Shown here: piece after piece, positions 1 to 4,990 of the stretch
Layout of the letters: every line of letters starts with the position of its first letter
Position numbering within the stretch: position 1 is the first letter of the stretch
NCBI GenBank assembly: GCA_020217115.1
Contig: JAIWOA010000134.1
Span: forward strand, 1-7,163
Direction: 5' to 3'
DNA: 7,163 nucleotides
Origin: Calditerrivibrio sp.
GTDB taxonomy: Bacteria > Chrysiogenota > Deferribacteres > Deferribacterales > Calditerrivibrionaceae
Made by a program: the position numbers and the translations under genes
The notes under the pieces: generated by a model
Told to the model about the DNA's origin: nothing
What the model saw: the letters and a program-made list of their open reading frames with translations, nothing else
Databases searched by the model: none

Positions 1-1329
1 AAAAAACCACCATTGCAAAATTGGTTAATATCTGTTTTTGCTTATAGAGACAAATTTGTTGAAGATATTGATGCAAGACTACCATCTATTTTAAGCGCAA
101 TTTTGTTGACTTTTTCAGTATTCTGGTTTTTTAGAAAAAGGGATGGTTACAACCACATTGATATTTCCCTTATAACTTTAACCTCCTTCAGTGTTTTATT
201 TACTTACAGCTGGAAATCTGAGCCAGATATGATTCTTACCCTTTTTGTTTTTTTATCTTACGCTTTCTTTATTATAGACCCAACAAAATTAAGAAACATA
301 TTTATCTCATCAATCTTTATGGGGTTCGGGATACTTTCTAAAGGGGTTTCCTTTATATATTTCTATCCTGGCATGTTTCTTTATGGGTTTTTCTATAGAG
401 GTTCTAAATTGAGGTATTATAGCATACTTCTTCTTCACTTTGTCTTATCATTTTTTCTTCCTATACTCTGGTTATATATGGTTATGCATGAAGTAGGTAT
501 AAATACTTTAATCGATGGTTATACATCTGAAATGGTTCAGAGAGTAGGTGGTGGGAATAGTGTAATTGACTATCTAAAACATATATTTAGCTTCCCCATT
601 AGAGGATTATTGGCATTTATGCCATGGTCAATATTTATATTTTATCTTGTAAAAAACTTAAAGAGTATCAGACAATTTGATAATGTAAGAAATTCCAGTC
701 TTCTTATATTAACTTCTACATTACTTATCTTTACACTTTCTATAGGTGGAGACGGGAGATATCTTTTACCTGTTACACCATTTCTTGCAATTACAATATA
801 TCCATATACAGTTGATAAATATATACCGGATAGATTTTTTATCTTTTTTAGGTATTGTATTTATTTTATTTTGTTTATTATTGTGTTGTCGATATTTATT
901 TATAAAATATATGTTATGATTCTTGCTGTTATTACTTTTTTACTCATCATGAAATTTCATAATGATAAGAAACTTGTTAATAATATAGTTATATTTATTC
1001 TTGCTATCCATATTGTTTATGGTTCATTGTATACCTATTTTAGAAAAAAAAATAGCTATGACTATGAGAGTAAGGCAATAGACATAATAAAAGAAACAGG
1101 AAAAGATAAAGAATTTTTCATAGAAAAAGGTTTTAACCCCATTCAGTTGATATTTTACCTTGAAAAGAATGCTGGCAAGGTTGTTTATTCTGATGAAAGT
1201 AAAACAAATGGAAAATATATCTTTATAAGCAAGAGAGAATCTGTAGATGGTTGTGACATGTTATTTCATATAAAATATTCCAAAGTGTATATACCTTTTA
1301 TTTATATTCATGATTGTATAAAGAATTAA
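1..1329 (+). CDS. Membrane glycosyltransferase, PMT/ArnT (GT39-like) family, 5' end missing
   Basis: This is the C-terminal part of a polytopic membrane protein. The frame is open from base 1 and begins K-K-P-P-L-Q-N-W. The KPPLxxW motif is the conserved element after the first periplasmic loop of ArnT/dolichyl-phosphate-mannose transferase-like enzymes, so the true start lies upstream and the TTG at 13 is not a start. Further family-like features are an R-LPS motif opening the next membrane helix, a SEPDMILTLF segment (compare the conserved D in that helix), GILSKG (compare the LTKG motif) and GRYLLPVTPF (compare RYLLPLLP). About eight to ten hydrophobic segments follow, then a soluble C-terminal stretch of about 90 residues, probably periplasmic. 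Such enzymes move sugars from polyprenyl-phosphate carriers to lipid or protein acceptors; the acceptor here cannot be read. Its place directly before fliL may be chance or may hint at envelope or flagellar glycosylation. No strong terminator separates it from fliL. Confidence 0.85.
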   Translation, partial: KKPPLQNWLISVFAYRDKFVEDIDARLPSILSAILLTFSVFWFFRKRDGYNHIDISLITLTSFSVLFTYSWKSEPDMILTLFVFLSYAFFIIDPTKLRNIFISSIFMGFGILSKGVSFIYFYPGMFLYGFFYRGSKLRYYSILLLHFVLSFFLPILWLYMVMHEVGINTLIDGYTSEMVQRVGGGNSVIDYLKHIFSFPIRGLLAFMPWSIFIFYLVKNLKSIRQFDNVRNSSLLILTSTLLIFTLSIGGDGRYLLPVTPFLAITIYPYTVDKYIPDRFFIFFRYCIYFILFIIVLSIFIYKIYVMILAVITFLLIMKFHNDKKLVNNIVIFILAIHIVYGSLYTYFRKKNSYDYESKAIDIIKETGKDKEFFIEKGFNPIQLIFYLEKNAGKVVYSDESKTNGKYIFISKRESVDGCDMLFHIKYSKVYIPFIYIHDCIKN

Positions 1330-1350
1330 ATAAAATTGTCGATAATTCTA

Positions 1351-1380
1351 TTGAAATTTAATCATAAATTGTATTATATA
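1351..1380 (+). promoter_or_regulatory. Putative sigma70-type promoter of the fliL operon
   Basis: A TTGAAA box (1351-1356) is followed 18 nt later by TATATA (1375-1380), or 15 nt later by the overlapping TATTAT (1372-1377). Transcription would start near 1385, leaving a leader of about 20 nt that carries the GGAGG ribosome-binding site (1396-1400), 6 nt before the fliL ATG. I saw no sigma54 (GG-N10-GC) or sigma28 (TAAA-N15-GCCGATAA) pattern in this gap. The AT-rich background makes chance matches likely. Confidence 0.45.
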
Positions 1381-1406
1381 TATTTGAGAGTGTACGGAGG
1401 TAATAA

Positions 1407-1958
1407 ATGGCAGAAGATAAAGAATCTAAGTCTGAAGAAGGTGGTGGCAAAAAGAAGTCTAAGCTTAAGCTTATTATAATTCTCGTTGTTTTGCTTGTTA
1501 TTTTAGTTGGTGGTGGATTAGGTGCTTATCTGTTCCTTTTTAAGAGTAAGGCTGACCATGGGGAAGAGGCAGCTGCTACAGATACTCACCAGCAGAAAGG
1601 TGAGACTAAAGAAAAAGCTAATACCAGTAAAGAGAAGAGTAAGGGGAAGGCTGCTCAGACTATCGTTTATAATATGGGAGCGATTATTGTTAACCTTGCA
1701 GATCAGGGAGTTCAACGTTATCTAAAGGTTCAAATTGCCATTGAGCTTGACAATCCAAAGCTTGAAGAAGAAGCAAAAAAGAGGGAACCTCAGATCAAGG
1801 ATATCATTATATCTGTGCTTTCATCTAAAACTGTTGCAGATATTAATACTCCTCAAGGTAAGATTGCCCTAAAACAGGAAATTTTAAAAAGGATTAATAT
1901 GGTAATTACTGAGGGTGAAATTATGGATCTTTTTTTCAGTGAGTTTATAATCCAATGA
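1407..1958 (+). CDS. fliL: Flagellar basal body-associated protein FliL
   Basis: FliL is an inner-membrane protein that forms a ring around the stator units at the flagellar motor and supports torque and stator function. The 183-residue product has a short charged cytoplasmic N-terminus (1-20), one strong membrane helix (about 21-45, rich in I/L/V with a GGGLG turn), a low-complexity Lys/Glu/Ala linker (about 46-85) and the periplasmic FliL domain (about 86-183). That domain shows the typical pattern of a hydrophobic 'NMGAIIVNL' strand, 'RYLKVQIAIEL', then the 'KDIIISVLSSKT' helix and a C-terminal 'LFFSEFIIQ'. The length is usual for the family. The start is set by GGAGG at 1396-1400, 6 nt upstream. 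Its TGA overlaps the fliN ATG in an ATGA arrangement, indicating translational coupling. The linker is longer and more charged than in compact FliLs, but this is common. Confidence 0.96.
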   Translation: MAEDKESKSEEGGGKKKSKLKLIIILVVLLVILVGGGLGAYLFLFKSKADHGEEAAATDTHQQKGETKEKANTSKEKSKGKAAQTIVYNMGAIIVNLADQGVQRYLKVQIAIELDNPKLEEEAKKREPQIKDIIISVLSSKTVADINTPQGKIALKQEILKRINMVITEGEIMDLFFSEFIIQ

Positions 1959-2245
1959 TTATTGATAAAGATTATATTTTGAAACATTTTGCTGATGTTA
2001 TTATGGATGTTCATGTAGAGTTAGGACGCAAGCTTGTCAGTATAGGTGATCTTCTAAGCTGGGAAAAGGGGACTATTTTGAAGCTTAACAAAACTTCTGG
2101 GGAAGCTGTAGATATGCTTGTAAATGGGAAACCTCTTGCTTTGGGGGAAGTTATGGTTCTTGATGAAAAATTTGCTTTCAGGTTGAATGATATACAGACC
2201 AAAGCTGCATTGACGGAGATGAAGAAAGATAACCTTTATGATTAA
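1955..2245 (+). CDS. fliN: Flagellar motor switch protein FliN
   Basis: FliN is the lower C-ring protein of the flagellar switch; it binds FliM and FliH and helps present export cargo. The product is 96 residues, essentially a single SpoA (surface presentation of antigens) domain. The family pattern is clear: 'DVHVELGRKLVSIGDLLSWEKGTILKL' (strand, then the LL-x-x-x-x-G turn), then 'VDMLVNGKPLALGEVMVLDEKFAFRL', which contains the hallmark VNG and GEV motifs. It lacks the long variable N-terminal extension of E. coli FliN, as do many short FliNs. Its ATG overlaps the fliL stop (ATGA), and its own stop overlaps the fliO start by 8 nt. FliM also ends in a SpoA domain, but the length rules out a complete FliM. 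fliM would normally sit between fliL and fliN and is absent here. Confidence 0.93.
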   Translation: MIIDKDYILKHFADVIMDVHVELGRKLVSIGDLLSWEKGTILKLNKTSGEAVDMLVNGKPLALGEVMVLDEKFAFRLNDIQTKAALTEMKKDNLYD

Positions 2246-3014
2246 AAAGATACTATTTTTTGCACTTTTTTCAATAATATCTATTCACGTTTTTGCCTCT
2301 AATCTTTTTATTGAGGAGTCAAATGGGAAGACAATTCTGTCATTTGAACTGGGGAATCAGGTGGAGATAACTGAGAAAAAACTTGATAAAAATAGTCTTT
2401 TTATTAAGCTTAAAGGAGAATACGAGATATCCTTCGATCAGTTCTGGAATAAGAATGTTAATAGGGTAAAATCTTCAAAAGAGAATGGTTCTACACGTCT
2501 ATTTATAGATTTTGAAAAATCTCCATCTAAATATGATATTGTACAAACTGTGAAGGGGTTTGAGTTAAGGCTGGAATTTCCGGAAAAGGTTGGAACAGAA
2601 ACTATGGAAACCGGGAATATTTTTATAAGGATGCTGGTAAGTATTTTCTTTATAGTTGTACTTATTCTTGTGTTTTATTGGTTGATAAAGGTTTTTATGA
2701 AAAAAAACTATTTAAGTGACATTCCAGGAGCTGGTAGACCACTTGGTAAGGTAGATTTAATGCCGGGTAAAACGATAATTTTTTATGAGATTAAAGATAC
2801 TGTATATATGTTTGGAGTTTCTGGAGAAAACATATCTGTTCTTGATAAAATAGAAGATTCTAATGTAATAGATGCTATAAAGGCTGGATTTTCAAAAAAA
2901 GAGGATTTTTCAAGTTATTTTAGATTTTTTGGTGGTGGTTCTATTAAAGATGAGTTAAAAACATCTTCAACTATTATACAGGACAAGGTGGAATCATTAA
3001 AAAAGAAAAATTAA
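2238..3014 (+). CDS. fliO: Flagellar biosynthesis protein FliO with N-terminal periplasmic domain
   Basis: FliO is an inner-membrane assembly factor for the FliP ring of the flagellar export gate. The 258-residue product has a Sec signal peptide (1-20, 'SIHVFA' at the end), a periplasmic beta-rich region (about 22-115), one membrane helix (about 128-152) and a cytoplasmic FliO-like domain (about 165-215) with '[17 protein letters not shown]', '[16 protein letters not shown]'. The tail to 258 is charged. E. coli FliO is about half this long and has only a very short periplasmic part. The periplasmic region here looks AMIN-like ('TRLFIDFEK', 'GFELRLEFP'), an inference from strand pattern only. 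The call rests on position between fliN and fliP plus topology, because FliO sequences diverge strongly. The start overlaps the fliN end by 8 nt with no good SD nearby, suggesting coupling. The 3' end carries an A AAA AAG heptamer in frame (see separate entry). Confidence 0.88.
   Translation: MIKKILFFALFSIISIHVFASNLFIEESNGKTILSFELGNQVEITEKKLDKNSLFIKLKGEYEISFDQFWNKNVNRVKSSKENGSTRLFIDFEKSPSKYDIVQTVKGFELRLEFPEKVGTETMETGNIFIRMLVSIFFIVVLILVFYWLIKVFMKKNYLSDIPGAGRPLGKVDLMPGKTIIFYEIKDTVYMFGVSGENISVLDKIEDSNVIDAIKAGFSKKEDFSSYFRFFGGGSIKDELKTSSTIIQDKVESLKKKN
2985..2991 (+). promoter_or_regulatory. SD-like site AAGGTGG at the fliO/fliP junction
   Basis: AAGGTGG lies inside the end of fliO, 4 nt before the ATT at 2996 and 7 nt before the A AAA AAG heptamer at 2999. 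The identical heptamer serves as the ribosome-binding site of the crotonase-like gene in this same window (complement of 5796-5802), so it is a credible ribosome-binding site here. It could position initiation at ATT 2996 or stimulate -1 frameshifting, as the internal SD of E. coli dnaX does. Confidence 0.6.
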
Positions 3015-3748
3015 TTTTACCTTTTATTCTGATTATATTATTTGTTTCGGCTTCCTATGCTGCTGACCCTATACCTCTACCCTCATTTAAATTTGGGATG
3101 GAGGGGACTAATTCACCTAAAGATGTGGCTGTAACTTTGCAGATAATATTTTTGATAACGATACTTTCCATTGCTCCTGCCATACTTATATTGACAACAT
3201 CCTTTACCCGTATAATAATAGTCTTCTCTTTTTTGAGGAGTGCCATGGGTACACAGGCAGCTCCACCAAATCAGGTATTGGTGGGTTTGGCTTTATTTCT
3301 GACCTTTTTCATAATGTCTCCCGTTTTTTCAGATATGAATAAGAATGGGCTTGCTCCATACTTAGATGGTAAGCTTACGTTTACCGATGCATTAAATGAG
3401 GCAAAAAAACCATTGAGAAAATTTATGCTACAGAATACAAGAAAAAAAGATATTCTGGTATTTCTGGAAATATCTAAAACACCTACACCTAAAACTGTAG
3501 ATGATATCCCTGATCTTGTATTGTTGCCTGCTTTTGTTACAAGTGAGATACAGACTGCTTTTGAAATAGGTTTTTTACTATTTCTCCCTTTTTTAATAAT
3601 AGATTTTGTTGTATCGAGTGTTTTACTTTCCATGGGTATGATGATGCTGCCACCGGTTATGATATCTATGCCATTTAAAATACTTTTGTTTGTGCTTGTG
3701 GATGGGTGGAATCTGGTAGTGACATCTTTAGTCAAAAGCTATATGTAA
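2996..3748 (+). CDS. fliP: Flagellar export gate protein FliP, apparently with a non-ATG start
   Basis: FliP is a core membrane subunit of the flagellar type III export gate, forming the pore with FliQ and FliR. Identification is firm: '[20 protein letters not shown]', '[14 protein letters not shown]', '[18 protein letters not shown]' and '[20 protein letters not shown]' are all near-canonical. The first ATG (3098) would give 216 residues and no signal peptide. The frame is open back to 2954 (stop at 2951-2953) and encodes a textbook Sec signal: Lys/Glu start, hydrophobic core, then 'SASYA' cleaving before 'ADPIPLP'. FliP proteins typically carry a cleaved signal peptide and are about 245 residues. 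Starting at ATT 2996 behind AAGGTGG gives 250 residues. No ATG, GTG or TTG exists between 2954 and 3098. A CTG (3029) and an ATA (3035) fall inside the hydrophobic core. A -1 frameshift from fliO at 2999-3005 is the alternative entry. Function and stop are certain; the exact start is inferred. Confidence 0.95.
   Translation: MKKEKLILPFILIILFVSASYAADPIPLPSFKFGMEGTNSPKDVAVTLQIIFLITILSIAPAILILTTSFTRIIIVFSFLRSAMGTQAAPPNQVLVGLALFLTFFIMSPVFSDMNKNGLAPYLDGKLTFTDALNEAKKPLRKFMLQNTRKKDILVFLEISKTPTPKTVDDIPDLVLLPAFVTSEIQTAFEIGFLLFLPFLIIDFVVSSVLLSMGMMMLPPVMISMPFKILLFVLVDGWNLVVTSLVKSYM
2999..3005 (+). other. A AAA AAG slippery heptamer in phase for fliO to fliP -1 frameshift
   Basis: In the fliO frame the codons are TTA AAA AAG, so A AAA AAG fits the X XXY YYZ pattern of the E. 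coli dnaX frameshift site. A -1 slip here leaves fliO (whose stop is 3 codons on, at 3012-3014) and enters the fliP frame at GAA 3005. That would give a FliO-FliP fusion of about 503 residues running straight into the FliP signal sequence. SD-like AAGGTGG ends 7 nt upstream, the same gap as in dnaX. I see no convincing downstream stem-loop. A-rich heptamers are frequent in such genomes, so function is unproven. Confidence 0.35.
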
Positions 3749-3758
3749 AGGGGTATGT

Positions 3759-4031
3759 ATGAATCCTGATATGGTTGTTAGTCTTACAACTAAAACTCTG
3801 GAGATTGCTCTTCTATTAGCTGCGCCAATGCTGATATTTGGTCTTGTTGCAGGTTTGATTGTTAGTATTTTTCAGGCTGCAACACAGATACAGGAGATGA
3901 CATTGACATTTATACCAAAGATACTTGCTGTTGTTCTTGCTATGGTTATTTTTTTCCCATGGATGCTGGATGTTATGATATCTTTTACAATAGGTCTTTT
4001 TACAAATCTTAATAGTTATATTGGAAAATAA
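3759..4031 (+). CDS. fliQ: Flagellar export gate protein FliQ
   Basis: FliQ is a small inner-membrane subunit of the flagellar type III export gate; several copies wrap around the FliP-FliR core. The 90-residue product matches the family's usual length (89 in E. coli). Two membrane segments are seen (about 15-38 and 51-76), with the conserved middle 'VSIFQAATQIQEMTLTFIPK' lying between and reaching into them. The family hallmark is Q-A-x-T-Q-I-x-E-x-T-L-x-F-x-P-K. The start is set by AAAGGGG (3747-3753), 5 nt upstream, which overlaps the fliP stop; the gap from fliP is 10 nt. In the common order fliR and flhB would follow, but here a hairpin and an opposite-strand gene come next, so this is the last gene of the + strand operon. 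Confidence 0.97.
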   Translation: MNPDMVVSLTTKTLEIALLLAAPMLIFGLVAGLIVSIFQAATQIQEMTLTFIPKILAVVLAMVIFFPWMLDVMISFTIGLFTNLNSYIGK

Positions 4032-4036
4032 AAAAA

Positions 4037-4054
4037 AGCCGGTTTATACCGGCT
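4037..4054. terminator. Convergent hairpin terminator between fliQ and the exported protein gene
   Basis: AGCCGGTTTATACCGGCT forms a 7-bp stem with a TTAT loop. On the - strand it is followed by a run of T (complement of the A run at 4030-4037), making a standard intrinsic terminator for the gene that stops at 4060. On the + strand the hairpin starts 6 nt after the fliQ stop but is followed by CTATATTAAT, a weak U tract. It probably ends both transcripts but is stronger for the - strand unit. Confidence 0.85.
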
Positions 4055-4059
4055 CTATA

Positions 4060-4506
4060 TTAATCTCTATCTTTCCCCTTACCTTTTCCTTTTTCTTTTC
4101 TTTCATGGTTTTTATCTTTTTTATTGTCATATTTTGCCAATTTGTTTTCTTTTAATTCGTGGAATTCCTTTGAACCCGGTTTTATCCCAAGCTCTTTGGC
4201 AATATTACCCCAACCATTCTTTTTATTCTTTTTGTAAACAGTCAGAACCTCTTCTGAAGGTTTGTTAGTAATCTGGGATAATCTAAAAATCATATAAGCA
4301 TCTGCAGGTCTATCAACATTTTTTATAACAGTTTCTACTTTTGACTGCTGAACCCCAAATGTCATTGAAAGATCAGATTTGAAGCTCACTTCATCATTTT
4401 TTACCTGAATATTCAGACCCATTATGAAGTCATCCAGATCATCTGCCATAGAATTAGAAATAAAAAATACAAAAATAATTGAAACCAAAAGAAGATATCT
4501 TTTCAT
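4060..4506 (-). CDS. Sec-exported protein of unknown function with WGxIAKxLGIKPGSxEFH motif and basic tail
   Basis: The function is not recognised. The 148-residue product begins with a clear Sec signal peptide (Lys-Arg start, hydrophobic core 4-17, cleavage likely after 'SMA' at 21), so it should be periplasmic or secreted. The mature part has an N-terminal region (22-52) and a helical central region (about 53-92, with 'PADAYMIFRLSQITNKP'). A striking 'NGWGNIAKELGIKPGSKEFH' block (97-116) follows. I recall similar WG-IAK-GIKPGS-EFH-LK blocks in uncharacterised exported proteins of other Gram-negative anaerobes, but this is memory, not a search. Residues 121-148 form a low-complexity Lys/Asp/Glu/Arg tail rich in KGKGK. 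SD AGAGG lies about 8 nt before the start. It follows the Cys-rich gene by 11 bp, so the two are very probably one transcript, ending at the hairpin at 4037-4054. Confidence 0.85.
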   Translation of the reverse strand: MKRYLLLVSIIFVFFISNSMADDLDDFIMGLNIQVKNDEVSFKSDLSMTFGVQQSKVETVIKNVDRPADAYMIFRLSQITNKPSEEVLTVYKKNKKNGWGNIAKELGIKPGSKEFHELKENKLAKYDNKKDKNHERKEKGKGKGKDRD

Positions 4507-4517
4507 TTTATAAACCT

Positions 4518-4859
4518 CTAATGATTCTGTTCTTCATCTTGTTCAAATATTTCGTCACCAAAGGTTTCCCTTAGCCATGCTTCAGCTTCTTCAACACTGG
4601 GGAAATCCATGGCAAATTCTTGTGGATTCTCACCATTGTCATCTACAACAAGCAGATGTACTGTCCCATTTTCATCAAGGGCTATCTCTGCTACATTTTC
4701 AGGATTTATATATTCACCTTCATCATCTCCGCATCCGCAGGAACACCCCATAAATTCGTCACCACAACCACAGTTATCATCACATCCACAATCTTGATCC
4801 CCACAACCACAAGAATCATCATTTGAAGAGCAACAATCTTTTTCGTCAAAATCTTTCAT
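4518..4859 (-). CDS. Acidic Cys-rich small protein with CGCGD repeats, unknown function
   Basis: The function is not recognised. The product has 113 residues and no signal peptide, so it is likely cytoplasmic. Residues 9-43 contain 11 cysteines (9, 10, 17, 19, 24, 26, 30, 32, 39, 41, 43), mostly as C-G-C pairs in a degenerate repeat of CGCGD-type units separated by Asp-rich spacers. From about 50 the chain becomes a Cys-free domain with a beta hairpin pattern ('VAEIALDENGTVHLLVVDD') and a helix ('SVEEAEAWLRETFGDE'). About 35 Asp/Glu stand against only 3 Lys/Arg, so the protein is extremely acidic. C-x-C arrays of this kind suggest soft-metal binding (metallothionein-like), which is an inference. 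The start is supported by AGGAG 6 nt upstream. It is the first gene of a two-gene - strand unit with the exported protein 11 bp downstream. Confidence 0.85.
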   Translation of the reverse strand: MKDFDEKDCCSSNDDSCGCGDQDCGCDDNCGCGDEFMGCSCGCGDDEGEYINPENVAEIALDENGTVHLLVVDDNGENPQEFAMDFPSVEEAEAWLRETFGDEIFEQDEEQNH

Positions 4860-4910
4860 TTTATTCTCCTATTATAACTATGGATAAACCATAAGTTTTA
4901 TTCAAGTCAC

Positions 4911-4939
4911 AATATATATGTATCCTACCTTCTTGTAAA
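4911..4939 (-). promoter_or_regulatory. Putative sigma70-type promoter of the Cys-rich/exported protein unit
   Basis: On the - strand, TTTACA (complement of 4934-4939) is followed after exactly 17 nt by TATATT (complement of 4911-4916). Transcription would start near 4904, giving a leader of about 45 nt to the ATG at 4859. The 131-bp gap behind the crotonase gene fits a separate promoter for this two-gene unit. Confidence 0.5.
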
Positions 4940-4990
4940 TAGATTTTTCATTATTTTTAAAATAGTTTTACTATTATAGTTTATTCAACA

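Noticed and set aside
13..15. TTG at 13 as start of the glycosyltransferase
   Set aside because: It falls inside the conserved KPPLxxW motif and the frame is open to the window edge, so the gene is simply cut.
1518..1725. Overlapping frames on both strands within fliL
   Set aside because: fliL has the SD, the membrane helix and the FliL domain; these are out-of-frame shadows.
3098..3100. ATG 3098 as the fliP start
   Set aside because: It would remove an evident signal peptide and cleavage site, has no SD beyond a GGG touching the codon, and gives a product about 30 residues shorter than typical FliP.
3271..3735. Long - strand open frame of 154 codons opposite fliP
   Set aside because: It lies wholly inside the unmistakable fliP gene, has no SD, and its translation is low-complexity Ser/Thr/Lys/Ile, as expected of an antisense shadow.
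4609..4826. + strand frames rich in Ser/Pro/His or Ile/Thr opposite the Cys-rich gene
   Set aside because: They are the complement of the CGCGD repeats and have no ribosome-binding site; the - strand frame has a good SD and coherent composition.
4871..4876. Perfect TATAAT on the - strand just before the Cys-rich gene
   Set aside because: It ends only 11 nt before the start codon, abuts the SD and lacks a -35 box at 16-18 nt; the TTTACA-17-TATATT pair further upstream is a better promoter.
4961..4975. AATAGT/ACTATT inverted repeat after the crotonase-like gene as a terminator
   Set aside because: It is a 6-bp stem with one G-C pair and a 3-nt loop, followed on the - strand by TTAAAAATAA rather than a U tract; likely chance in AT-rich DNA.
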